A stretch of DNA of 64,000 nucleotides, taken from positions 81,058,428 through 81,122,427 of the forward strand of contig JAVIAB010000041.1 in the NCBI GenBank assembly GCA_032433765.1, read 5' to 3'. The first letter of the stretch is position 1; every line of letters starts with the position of its first letter. Of this stretch, positions 36,655 through 47,006 are shown piece by piece. The position numbers were made by a program, and so were the translations under genes. This stretch comes from Megaustenia siamemsis (Eukaryota; Mollusca; Gastropoda; Stylommatophora; Ariophantidae). A model generated the notes under the pieces. That model saw only the letters and a program-made list of their open reading frames with translations. It had not been told where the DNA came from and did not search any database.

Positions 36655-37205
36655 AGAAATGAGATGTGTTGGATATACACGGAGTCACATATACTCAAAT
36701 GTTGTATATACACGGAGTCACATATACTCAAATGTTGTATATACACGGAGTCACATATACTCAAATGTTGGATATACACGGAGTCACATATACTCAAATG
36801 TTGTATATACACGGAGTCACATATACTCAAATGTTGGATATACACGGAGTCACATATATTCAAATGTTGGATATACACGGAGTCACATATACTCAAATGT
36901 TGGATATACACGGAGTCACATATACTCAAATGTTGGATATACACGGAGTCACATATACTCAAATGTTGGATATACACGGAGTCACATATACTCAAATGTT
37001 GGATATACACGGAGTCACATATACTCAAATGTTGGATATACATGGAGTCACGTATACTCAAATGTTGGATATACACGGAGTCACATATACTCAAATGTTG
37101 GATATACACGGAGTCACATATACTCAAATGTTGGATATACACGGAGTCACATATACTCAAATGTTGAGTATACACGGAGTCACCTTCAGTCAAATGTTGG
37201 ATTCT
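36655..37205. repeat. Minisatellite, 33-bp unit
   Basis: About 17 nearly identical copies of GGATATACACGGAGTCACAT plus ATACTCAAATGTT. Very low divergence indicates recent expansion. Confidence 0.96.
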
Positions 37206-37244
37206 GTTGAGACCTTGGCTCTCATCGGGTACTGATGTCAATGA

Positions 37245-37945
37245 CTGCGCCTGGTAGCCGCTGACAGTCATGGTTGACTGCAGTAGCATCCGACAGTCAT
37301 AGTTGACTGCAGTAGTATCCGACAGTCACAGCTGACTGCAGTAGCCTCCGGCAGTCATAGTTGACTGCAGTAGCCTCCGGCAGTCATAGTTGACTTCAGT
37401 AGCCTCCGACAGTCATAGCTGGCTGCGCTAGCATCCGACAATCATAGTTGGCTGCAGTAGCATTCGACAGTCATAGTTGACTGCAGTAGCCTCAGACAGT
37501 CATAGTTGTCTGTAGTAGCATCCGACAATCATAGTTGGCTGCAGTAGCATTCGACAGTCATGGTTGACTGCAGTAGCCTCTGACAGTCATAGTTGACTGC
37601 CGTAGCCTCCGACAGTCATAGTTGACTGCAGTAGCCTCCGACAGTCATAGTTGACTGCAGTAGCCTCCGACAGTCATAGTTGACTGCAGTAGCCTCCGAC
37701 AGTCATAGTTGACTGCAGTAGCCTCCGACAGTCATAGTTGACTGCAGTAGCCTCCGACAGTCATAGTTGACTGGCGTAGCCACCGACAGTCATAGTTGAC
37801 TGCAGTAGCCTACGACAGTCATAGTTGACTGCAGTAGCCTCCGACAATCATAGTTGACTGCAGTAGCCTCCGACAGTCATAGTTGACTACAGTAGCCTCC
37901 GACAGTCATAGTTGACTGCAGTAGCCTCCGACAGTCATAGTTGAC
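37245..37945. repeat. Minisatellite, 29-bp unit with a hairpin in each copy
   Basis: About 24 copies of GACTGCAGTAGCCTCCGACA plus GTCATAGTT. Consecutive units create CAGTCA-TAGT-TGACTG, a 6-bp stem with a 4-base loop, plus CTGCAG. Confidence 0.94.
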
Positions 37946-37971
37946 TATTTATTTTGCAGCACCCCTAGGAA

Positions 37972-38197
37972 ATGTTATTTTTTCTTTACTTTCTCCGTGT
38001 ATTCACTTTTTCTATGATTCTGTCTGCTTCTTGTTTGAGTTGCAGCTTTAGAGTGTGTTTCCAGAGATTGCGGTCTGCAGCTATATCTTCCCAGGCTGCA
38101 GGGTTTATGTTCAGAGTCTTCATGTCACGTTTACACATGTCTAGAAATCGGAGTTTTGGGCGCACCTTTGGTTTTTTTTTTTTTTTTGCCATCTGCC
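37972..38197 (-). pseudogene. LINE family D, 3' part (minus)
   Basis: Minus-strand frame with RPKLRFLDMCKRDMKTLN and AAWEDIAADRNLWKHTLKL, typical of a LINE polymerase C-terminus. It is preceded by a long A-run read as lysines. It is the continuation of 39872-40060: removing the insertion and one copy of the 12-bp duplication joins the two parts in frame. The copy ends before the zinc finger expected in this kind of LINE. Confidence 0.85.
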
Positions 38198-38400
38198 ATT
38201 TATTCATAACTGTCATTGTAAAAAGTATTGTTATGGAAACAGCGCCATATCGCTTGTCTCCTTTCACCCATTTTTTCTAAGATTGTGTTAGTTATCTCAT
38301 TTCACACAGTCCCAATAAATAGCTCCTATAGTAAATAGTTATATGCATAATATATACGTACACAAACATATGTATATACACACACAAACATATGTATGAG

Positions 38401-38439
38401 GGGAGGTCAAAAAGTAATGCACACCAATTTTTTTCTCGG
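38401..38439 (+). repeat. mariner left terminal inverted repeat
   Basis: 39 bp beginning GGGAGGTCAAAAAGTAATGC and ending TTTCTCGG. Perfect inverted match to 39692-39730. Transposase binding site by family knowledge. Confidence 0.93.
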
Positions 38440-38556
38440 CTAATAATAAAGATAGGAATATGAAATTTTGCACACTTGGAATATGACATGTTCCAATTAT
38501 GTGCACCAAATTGCACAGCATTATGATAAATATTACGCAATCTATGAACCGTTAAA

Positions 38557-39627
38557 ATGGAGCTTGTCAACAATGTCCGTTACAAACAGCGAATTGTCAT
38601 AGAATTTCTGGTTGCGGAAAAAGAAACTGTGGCAAACATTCATAAACGATTGTGTGCAGTGTACAAATGTTCTGCAGTCGATAGGAGCACAGTTAGTCGC
38701 TGGGTTCAGAGAATTAAAGCTGCAGAAAGTGTACGAGTGGAGCTGCATGATTTACCGCGTTCTGGACGTGTTGCCTCGGCTACCAACACAGACATGTTAA
38801 ACCGGGCTGATGCCATTATTCGTAAGGATAGGCGTATCACCAGTCAGCAAATGGCATTGCAGCTTACAGTCAGCAAGGGAAGTGCAATCGCAATTTTTAA
38901 AACTCTCGGATATTCAAAGATTTGCGCTCGATGGGTTCCTCGGTGCCTAACAAATGATCACAGAGTTCAAAGGAAAACATTCTGTTCTGAATTGTTGGAG
39001 CGTTTCGGTGTTGAAGGAGAAATGTTTTTGTCAAAAATTGTTACCGGTGACGAAACGTGGGCACATTATTATGAGCCTGAAACAAAAATGCAGTCAATGG
39101 AATGGCATCATCTGCAGTCACCAAAAAGAAAAAAATTCAAAACATCTCCATCAGCCGGAAAGGTGATGATCACTGTCTTCTGGGACATTGATGGTGTGAT
39201 TCTTGTTGATGTAATGACAAGAGGTGAGGCAATCAACTCGACAGCTTACATCAATACACTGACAAAACTCAAAAATAGGTTCCACAGAGTTCGGCCTAAT
39301 AAGCCATCTGCAGATGTGTTGCTTCAACATGACAATGCACGCCCTCACACAAGTCTGGTAACACGGGAAGCAATCAACAAATTTGGTTGGACTGTACTGC
39401 CCCATCCTCCTTACAGCCCTGATCTGGCTCCCTCAGATTTCCATCTGTTTGGACCACTCAAAAAATTCCTGCGTGGGACACACTTTGACAATGATAAGGA
39501 TGTGATCCGTGCACTTAAAAAATGGCTACGCGAGCAGGACAAAACTTGGTACAAACGAGGCATTCATGACCTAGTTTCGCGTTGGCGTAAGGCAATACGC
39601 TTGGACGGAGATTATGTTGAAAAATAG
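38557..39627 (+). CDS. mariner transposase, full length, catalytic triad intact
   Basis: 356-residue cut-and-paste transposase, which would bind the flanking inverted repeats and move the element into TA sites. The N-terminus (residues 1-110) has helix-turn-helix character with a DLPRSGR linker. WVPRCL lies at 126-131. The catalytic aspartates are D165 in TGDETW, D259 in HDNARPH and D294 in YSPDLAPSDFHLF. D259 and D294 are separated by 34 residues, the DD34D pattern of mariner. The length matches the family (about 345-355). The ATG at 38557 is the first in the open frame and sits about 118 bp inside the left repeat, a normal distance. No stop or frameshift is present, which is exceptional in this window. 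Activity is inferred, not shown. Confidence 0.95.
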   Translation: MELVNNVRYKQRIVIEFLVAEKETVANIHKRLCAVYKCSAVDRSTVSRWVQRIKAAESVRVELHDLPRSGRVASATNTDMLNRADAIIRKDRRITSQQMALQLTVSKGSAIAIFKTLGYSKICARWVPRCLTNDHRVQRKTFCSELLERFGVEGEMFLSKIVTGDETWAHYYEPETKMQSMEWHHLQSPKRKKFKTSPSAGKVMITVFWDIDGVILVDVMTRGEAINSTAYINTLTKLKNRFHRVRPNKPSADVLLQHDNARPHTSLVTREAINKFGWTVLPHPPYSPDLAPSDFHLFGPLKKFLRGTHFDNDKDVIRALKKWLREQDKTWYKRGIHDLVSRWRKAIRLDGDYVEK

Positions 39628-39691
39628 GTAGTGTAAAGGGGATGTTCAGCTACAATCTGTGAAAATTTCACACATTTTGCCCGAATAGTTT

Positions 39692-39730
39692 CCGAGAAAA
39701 AAATTGGTGTGCATTACTTTTTGACCTCCC
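39692..39730 (-). repeat. mariner right terminal inverted repeat
   Basis: Perfect 39-bp inverted copy of 38401-38439, ending ...TTTTTGACCTCCC on the plus strand. Confidence 0.93.
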
Positions 39731-39871
39731 TTCAGTATTTTAGAGCAGTGATCTCTGCAATATGTGCCACTTTGGCACGCAAGGTTTCTGTTTTTGAGAT
39801 TGTGGTTCTGCCCTATGTGCCGTCTTCGGCTCGAAACGACAATAGATAGATAGATATATATTTATTCATAA

Positions 39872-40060
39872 ATTATACCTTTTGATATGCGACCATCTTT
39901 CATATGATGTACGTGGTCAAGCCATCGTAACCTACGTTGTTTGAGCAGCGTGTAGATGTTCAGGAGGCCTGTGCTAGTGAGGACTTCTACGTTTATCATT
40001 TTGTCCTTCCAGATGATACCAAGAAGACAGCCTTGACACCGCGTGTGGACACGTGTTGTG
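39872..40060 (-). pseudogene. LINE family D, upstream part (minus)
   Basis: Minus-strand translation gives HTRCQGCLLGIIWKDKMIN, then EVLTSTGLLNIYTLLKQRR and LRWLDHVHHMKDGRISKG. This is the segment just upstream of the part at 37972-38197. The frame reaches the 12-bp duplication and continues on the far side of the insertion, apart from one TAA. The 5' end fades out near 40060. Confidence 0.85.
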
Positions 40061-40127
40061 TCGTCACTAAAATGGCGGAGTTGGAGTGTCCTCTACAGGG
40101 GGTGAGCTTGGCAGAAGAAAAATATGT

Positions 40128-40412
40128 GTCCATACAACAGAGTCAATACAACAGAGTCAATACAACAGAGTCAATACAACAGAGTCAATACAACAGAGTC
40201 CATACAACAGAGTCCATGTAACAGAGTCCATACAACATAGTCCATACAACAGAGTCCATACAACAGAGTCCATACAACATAGTCCATACAACAGAGTCCA
40301 TACAACATAGTCCATACAACAAAGTTCATACAACAGAGTTCATACAACAGAGTCCATACAACAAAGTTCATACAACAGAGTTCATACAACAGAGTCCATA
40401 CAACAGAGTCCA
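40128..40412. repeat. Minisatellite, 14-bp unit
   Basis: About 20 copies of CATACAACAGAGTC, with CAATACAACAGAGT and ACATAGTC variants. Confidence 0.92.
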
Positions 40413-40920
40413 TACAACATGTTTCTTCACTCCACACAACCGAGCCCATACAACATTTTCGCCTCTCCACACAACCGAGCCCATACAACATTTTCGCCTC
40501 TCCACACAACCGAGCCCATACAACATTTTCGCCTCTCCACACAACCGAGCCCATACAACATTTTCGCCTCTCCACACAACCGAGCCCATACAACATTTTC
40601 GCCTCTCCACACAACCGAGCCCATACAACATTTTCGTCTCTCCACACAACCGAGCCCACATACAACATTTTCTTCTCTCCACACAACCGAGCCCACACAC
40701 AACATGTTTCTTCTCTCCACACAACCGAGCCCACATACTACATGTTTCGTCTCTCCACACAACCGAGCCCACATACTACATGTTTCGTCTCTCCACACAA
40801 CCGAGCCCACATACTACATGTTTCGTCTCTCCACACAACCGAGCCCACATACTACATGTTTCTTCTCTCCACACAACCGAGCCCACATACTACATGTTTC
40901 GTCTCTCCACACAACCGAGC
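40413..40920. repeat. Minisatellite, 35-38-bp unit
   Basis: About 13 copies of CCTCTCCACACAACCGAGCC plus CATACAACATTTTCG. The right half uses CACATACTACATGTTTCGT instead. The first unit continues from the CATACAAC repeat, so the two arrays may share an origin. Confidence 0.93.
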
Positions 40921-41014
40921 GATCCAAAAGTCTGACAGGACCAGAACAATTTGATGCCAGCTGCGTCGCAGGCGTTGCTAAAGCAATGATGAAGTCAGAC
41001 TGGACTACCTTTAA

Positions 41015-41112
41015 GACTCCATTTGACTGGACTACCTTTAAGACTCCATTTGACTGGACTACCTTTGAGACTCCATTTGACTGGACTACCTTTGAGACTC
41101 CATTTGACTGGA
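41015..41112. repeat. 27-bp tandem repeat, about 4 copies
   Basis: GACTGGACTACCTTTAAGAC plus TCCATTT, later copies with GAGACTCC. Seen directly. Confidence 0.92.
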
Positions 41113-41394
41113 CCACTTGTGCCAAATTAGGAAGGTCCTAATGACAGTGACAATAATGTATGGGGTTCCGCAATAGACGGAATGGAACACTCTTCGCACG
41201 CTATGAAGACGTTCGCCAACGTGACATTAAGAAAATAAGGAATGGATGTCGCAATCACTTGCTTTAGTCCATTATTTGAGTCCAGTTCTCCTAGTATGTG
41301 ACGTAATACAGGCTGAAGCTTCAGGGAACATCAGCTGAGGTCTGCAGGTAAGAAACGTCATTCAGCACGTGCCAAATGTTGCACATTCAAAACA

Positions 41395-43492
41395 CCTCGA
41401 CTACATGGGCAGCTTAGACACAATAACACTACAACAACACTTTCACTACATGGGCAGCTTAGACACAATAACACTACAACAACACTTTCACTACATGGGC
41501 AGCTTAGACACAATAACACTACAACAACACTTTCACTACATGGGCAGCTCAGACACAATGACACTACAACAACACTTTCACTACATGGGCAGCTCAGACA
41601 CAATGACACTACAAAAACACTTTAACACTTTCACTACATGGGCAGCTCAGACACAATGACACTACAAAACACTTTCACTACATGGGCAGCTCAGACACAA
41701 TGACACTACAAAAACACTTTCATTACATAGGCAGCTCAGACACAATGACACTACAAAAACACTTTCACTACATGGGCAGCTCAGACACAATGACACTACA
41801 AAAACACTTTCACTACATGGGCAGCTCAGACACAATGACACTACAAAAACACTTTCACTACATGGGCAGCTCAGACACAATAACACTACAAAAACACTTT
41901 CATTACTTGGGCAGCTCAGACACAATGACACTACAAAAACACTTTCATTACATGGGCAGCTCAGACACAATGACACTACAAAAACGCTTTCACTACATGG
42001 GCAGCTCAGACACAATGACACTACAAAAACACTTTCACTACATGGGCAGCTCAGACAGAATGACACTACAAAAACACTTTCACTACATGAGAAGCTCAAA
42101 TACAATCACACTACAAAAACACTTTCACTACATGAGAAGCTCAGACACAATGACACTACAAAAACACTTTCACTACATGGGCAGCTCAGACACAATGACG
42201 CTACAAAAACACTTTCACTACATGGGCAGCTCAGACACAATGACGCTACAAAAACTCTTTCACTACATGAGAAGCTCAGACACAATGACACTACAAAAAC
42301 ACTTTCACTACATGGGCAGCTCAGACACAATGACGCTACAAAAACTCTTTCACTACATGAGAACCTCAGACACAATGACACTACAAAAACACTTTTACTA
42401 CATGAGAAGCTCAGACACAATGACACTACAAAAACACTTTCACTACATGGGCAGCTCAGACACAATGACGCTACAAAAACTCTTTCACTACATGGGCAGC
42501 TCAGACACAATGACACTACAAAAACACTTTCACTACATGGGCAGCTCAGACACAATGACACTACAAAAACACTTTTACTACATGAGAAGCTCAGACACAA
42601 TGACACTACAAAAACACTTTCACTACATGAGAAGCTCAGACACAATGACACTACAAAAACATTTTCACTACATGGGCAGCTCAGACACAATGTCACTACA
42701 AAAACTCTTTCACTACATGGGCATCTCAGACACAATGACGCTACAAAAACTCTTTCACTACATGGGCAGCTCAGACACAATGACACTACAAAAACACTTT
42801 CACTACATGGGCATCTCAGACACAATGACACTACAAAAACACTTTCACTACATGGGCAGCTCAGACACAATGACACTACAAAAACACTTTCACTACATGG
42901 GCAGCTCAGACACAAAGACGCTACAAAAACACTTTCACTACATGGGCAGCTCAGACAGAATGACGCTACAAAAACACTTTCACTACATGGGCAGCTTAGA
43001 CACAATGACGCTACAAAAACACTTTCACTACATGGGCAGCTCAGACACAATGACGCTACAAAAACACTTTCACTACATGGGCAGCTTAGACACAATGACG
43101 CTACAAAAACACTTTCACTACATGGGCAGCTCAGACACAATGACGCTACAAAAACACTTTCACTACATGGGCGGCTCAGACACAATGACGCTACAAAAGC
43201 ACTTTCACTACATGGGCAGCTCAGACACAATGACGCTACAAAAGCACTTTCACTACATGGGCAGCTCAGACACAATGACGCTACAAAAACACTTTCACTA
43301 CATGGGCAGCTCAGACACAATGACGCTACAAAAACACTTTCACTACATGGGCAGCTCAGACACAATGACGCTACAAAAGCACTTTCACTACATGGGCAGC
43401 TCAGACACAATGACGCTACAAAAGCACTTTCACTACATGGGCAGCTCAGACACAATGACACTACAAAAACACTTTCACTACATGGGCAGCTG
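41395..43492. repeat. Minisatellite, 45-bp unit, about 46 copies
   Basis: Unit CACTACATGGGCAGCTCAGA, CACAATGACACTACAAAAAC, ACTTT. The left end has a GGCAGCTTAG and CAACAACAC subtype. AATGACGCTAC dominates the right end. The unit is 15 codons, so plus (HYMGSSDTMTLQKHF) and minus frames stay open for hundreds of codons; the plus frame stops at the array edge. I do not call it a gene. Confidence 0.95.
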
Positions 43493-43659
43493 AGATACCC
43501 TGGTCAAGCTAAAAACGGTTCCATGCACTCGTAGACCCAGATACTTCAACAACATAAACATAAAATGTAGAAAATGTAACCAACATTAGAACACGATCAA
43601 ACAAGAGATGGTAGTTTCTTCAACTGCACAAATGATGATGATGTCTCAGATTTCAGAGT

Positions 43660-43885
43660 GAAAACACTCGTTCAACAACAGAGATGAGTACAACAACAAC
43701 TGACTCTATGCGTCAGGACTGTCCAATAACAGAGTTGAGTACAACCACAACTGACTCCATGCGTTAGGACTGTAAAACAACAGAGTTTAGTACAACCACA
43801 ACTGACTCCATGCGCCAAAACTGGACAACAACAGAGATGAGTACACCCACAACTGACTCAGTGAGTCAGACAACAGAGCTAATCA
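43660..43885. repeat. Degenerate tandem repeat of about 57 bp, 4 copies
   Basis: Copies share ACAACAGAG(A/T)TGAGTACAA, CCACAACTGACTC and CATGCG, with moderate divergence. Confidence 0.8.
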
Positions 43886-44584
43886 AGAGCCTGCTCCACC
43901 TCCCAGTGGTGTTCATAGAAAAAGACTAGCCAGTCTATCTAAGCGACTACAGATCTAAGTGGGAAGGCAACCAGCCTTTCAAAACTGATGTACTAAAGTC
44001 GGATGCGTTGAGCCGAAAGGTGTCAATATTTCAGGAGATAAGCAAAGTTATCAAAAATGGAAAAAAAAAAAACTATATATTTTATATATTTGATGTCTGC
44101 GTTTATGACCTTTTATACACTGACACTACTTATTGTTTTTCCGTGTCATCTCTCATCATTACTCATCTTACTTCTGCTATACCTACTCCCCGTCAGTTTT
44201 CGAAGTTCATTCTTCCGCCATTTTTGATAACTGTCACCGGGATTTGTGTGTATTCTATGTCTATTTTGTTAGACCTAATGAAGGCTTGTGCTGAAACGTT
44301 GTAGTTTATCTAGTCTTTCTGTTAGCCTGGCTGCTCACTACCAATGTATGCTTATTTTAGATGTAAGTCAACCACAAGACAACTACGTCACTTAACGTCA
44401 TTTTCACAGCGGAATGACGGATGAGCAAGACTATTTATTTATTTAGCGAGCACCAGAGAGAGGATTTCTGAGTGGCCACGGATGTCCACGACCCGAGGAG
44501 CCCACGAGGGATTAAAGTCAACTCGCGGTTGTGAGAGACTACGTCATAATACACTCGGTGGCGGTGGGGTTGGGGCTCATGATT
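43886..44584. other. Unique spacer, no gene recognised
   Basis: An open plus frame of 98 codons at 44008-44304 has no recognisable domain. CTAATGAAGGCTTGTGCTGA followed by AACG lies at about 44275-44298 and resembles a hammerhead-ribozyme core with a changed conserved base. Two partial copies of a SpeI-free GAGCAAG-type sequence near 44430 are not convincing as repeats. Confidence 0.45.
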
Positions 44585-44586
44585 GA

Positions 44587-44700
44587 TCAGGGAGTTGTAA
44601 TGGGTTAACGTTGATAACTCGGAGCTCGTGGTGGTTTATATCAGGGAGTTGTAATGGGTTAACGTTGATAACTCGGAGCTCGTGGTGGTTTATATCAGGG
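44587..44700. repeat. 54-bp tandem duplication
   Basis: Two exact copies of TCAGGGAGTTGTAATGGGTT, AACGTTGATAACTCGGAGCT and CGTGGTGGTTTATA, plus the start of a third. Confidence 0.95.
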
Positions 44701-44869
44701 AGATTGTAAGACGGCGGATAGAGAGAAGGATGGAAAAAAGGAAACGTGAAAGAAAGAGATAAAAGGAGAGGTGGCTTAAATAACTTTCTGTTGAGGGCTT
44801 CTGATGTGAGACTTTCCAAGTTGAAAGTCAGAACTACTGATGAAAGTTCTTGAACTACTGACGAAAGCT

Positions 44870-45855
44870 ATCTACCACTTTATGTTATATCTCAAAGCTT
44901 CTAGTTTATGTTATATCTCAAAACTAGCTACCCGTTTACATTATATCTCAAAGCTACCAGTTTATGTTATATCTCAAAGCTACCAGTTTATGTTATATCT
45001 CAAAGCTACCAGTTTATGTTACATCTCAAAGCTACCAGTTTATGTTATATCTCAAAGCTACCAGTTTATGTTATATCTCAAAACTAGCTACCCGTTTACG
45101 TTATATCTCAAAGCTACCAGTTTATGTTATATCTCAAAGCTACCAGTTTATGTTACATCTCAAAGCTACCAGTTTATGTTATATCTCAAAGCTACCAGTT
45201 TATGTTATATCTCAAAGCTACCAGTTTATGTTATATCTCAAAGCTACCAGTTTATGTTATATCTCAAAGCTACCAGTTTATGTTACATCTCAAAGCTACC
45301 AGTTTATGTTATATCTCAAAGCTACCAGTTTATGTTATATCTCAAAGCTACCAGTTTATGTTATATCTCAAAGCTACCAGTTTATGTTAAATCTCAAAAC
45401 TAGCTACCAGTTTATGTTATATCTCAAAACTACCAGTTTATGTTATATCTCAAAGCTACCAGTTTATGTTATATCTCAAAACTAGCTACCAGTTTATGTT
45501 ATATCTCAAAGCTACCAGTTTATGTTATATCTCAAAGCTACCAGTTTATGTTATATCTCAAAGCTACCAGTTTATGTTATATCTCAAAGCTACCAGTTTA
45601 TGTTATATCTCAAAGCTAGCTACCAGTTTATGGTATATCTCAAAGCTACCAGTTTATGTTACATCTCAAAGCAAGCTACCAGTTTATGTTACATCTCAAA
45701 GCTAGCTACCAGTTTATGTTACATCTCAAAGCTACCAGTTTATGTTACATCTCAAAGCTAGCTGCCAGTTTATGTTATATCTCAAAGCTACCAGTTTATG
45801 TTATATCTCAAAACTAGCTACCAGTTTATGTTATATCTCAAAGCTACCAGTTATG
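44870..45855. repeat. Minisatellite, 26/30-bp unit
   Basis: About 37 copies of ATCTCAAAGCTACCAGTTTA plus TGTTAT. 30-bp forms contain AAACTAGCTACC. Very uniform. Confidence 0.95.
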
Positions 45856-46035
45856 TTACAGTAGATTTATGTTTGTAATACGGTAGATTTATGTCTGTAA
45901 TACGGTAGATTTATGTCTGTAATACGGTAAATTTATATCTGTAATACGGTAGATTTATGTCTGTAATACGGTAGATTTATGTGTAACACGGTAGATTTAT
46001 GTGTAACACGGTAGATTTATGTGTAACACGGTAAC
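45856..46035. repeat. 22-bp tandem repeat
   Basis: About 8 copies of ACGGTAGATTTATGTCTGTA plus AT, shortening to 18 bp (ATTTATGTGTAACACGGTAG) at the right end. It follows the previous array without a gap. Confidence 0.92.
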
Positions 46036-46341
46036 ACATTTATGGGTAGCGTGGTTGGGTGTGTGTGATATGCCTGTGGACTTGTTGATTGAATGCTGCC
46101 ATCACTTGTCATTAATGTCACAACAAATGACACCCGTCTAAGTTACCTGTCTGTGTAGACTGTTGGAAGCGAGGTTAACAAAGACAAACTTGCAGCTACT
46201 GCCACGCCCTAGTCGCTCCAACATTTCGCCACTCCCCAGCGACAACGCCCACGTGTTGACCTTCAGTCCAGTGACCTTGCTCAGCGTATACAAAGTTGAT
46301 CGTTTACCCATCTCGTGGTTTATAGACAACCTTTCAGAGCT
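46036..46341. other. Unique spacer, no gene seen
   Basis: Moderate GC. Short open frames on both strands, no domain recognised. Confidence 0.5.
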
Positions 46342-46640
46342 GAGTGCCAGTGTTCCCTAGCGTTTGGCTTTTCGTGGCAAGGCGCTGTGCCACTGAGTGG
46401 CAGTGTTCCCTAGCGTTTTGCTTTTCGTGGCAAGGCGCTGTGCCACTGAGTGGCAGTGTTCCCTAGCGTTTTGCTTTTCGTGGCAAGGCGCTGTGCCACT
46501 GAGTACGGGTTCGATCCAGCCTTGGTCCATATTTTTTTCTGTTGTTGATTATTTGTCATTTTTTCCGAGTGCTGTAAACATACCTCTTCCCTGAATTGAT
46601 TCACAGATTTGAATATCCCCTGCTGGTATTACCAGGACGC
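46342..46640 (+). mobile_element. tRNA-derived SINE (family 2), head triplicated
   Basis: A 53-bp head (GAGTGGCAGTGTTCCCTAGC, then GTTTTGCTTTTCGTGGCAAG, GCGCTGTGCCACT) is present three times at 46342-46500. A single box-B sequence, GGGTTCGATCC, follows near 46506. The body then reads CATTTTTTCCGAGTGCTGTA, AACATACCTCTTCCCTGA. The same body, box B and head occur on the minus strand at 62456-62705, which supports a dispersed family. Such elements are transcribed by RNA polymerase III and moved by LINE enzymes. Confidence 0.8.
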
Positions 46641-46873
46641 AAACCTCTGTAAGCCACTTCTGCTAGCTTCCCCACGTGCCAGTTCTGGTCGGATCTCGCC
46701 CTAAAGTAACCATTTCCTTCCCAGCAGTGCTTGGAAATTGCCTTGAAATGTCTTGTCTGTCTCAGGGTCTGTCTAGATTTTCTTACAATTCTTATTTAAC
46801 ATTTGAGTGGCCAGCTTGGCTCACAGAAGCTATTTAACATTCGGAGACAAAGCGTCTGGGCACTGAAGTCTAG

Positions 46874-47006
46874 TATGCTAATTTTGTGGGCCTGTTTCGG
46901 TTTGATTTGTCCATTTCTGGATGTTTCTCACGATGGGTGCCGTGTGGGGACACCATTTCTGGATGTTTCTCACGATGGGTGCCGTGTGGGGACACCAGTT
47001 CTGGTT
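46874..47006. repeat. Left copy of a duplicated segment of about 95 bp
   Basis: GCTAATTTTGTGGGCCTGTT, then TTGTCCATTTCTGGATGTTT and CTCACGATGGGTGCCGTGTG, is repeated at 47863-47965 on the other side of LINE B copy 2. The TTTCTGGATGTTTCTCACGA block is itself doubled here. Confidence 0.88.

Larger units (their letters stand above)
38397..39735 (+). mobile_element. Complete mariner-family DNA transposon
   Basis: The 1.34-kb element has matching inverted ends and one long transposase frame. TA dinucleotides sit at both borders (38395-38396 and 39736-39737), as expected for mariner target duplications; the outermost 3-4 bases differ slightly between ends. The inner 39 bp of the ends are identical, which implies recent insertion or purifying selection. 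Confidence 0.92.
38210..39859 (+). mobile_element. Short retroelement (SINE-like) with 12-bp target duplication, host to mariner
   Basis: ATTTATTCATAA occurs at 38198-38209 and 39860-39871, immediately outside the element. The element starts CTGTCATTGTAAAAAG, matching the minus-strand terminus at 1748. It ends with GGCTCGAAACGACAATAG and a GATA-rich tail, which sets the orientation as plus. It is interrupted by mariner at 38397-39735. About 150 bp more at 38245-38396 (including ACACACAAACATATG repeats) is absent from the partial copy at 1695-1748, so another insertion or a longer form is possible. No coding capacity of its own. Confidence 0.72.

Noticed and set aside
36627..38280. 29-bp array (37245-37945) derived from the zinc-finger end of LINE D
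   Set aside because: Its position next to the LINE D 3' end is suggestive, but minus-strand translation of the unit does not give the finger pattern in a consistent frame.
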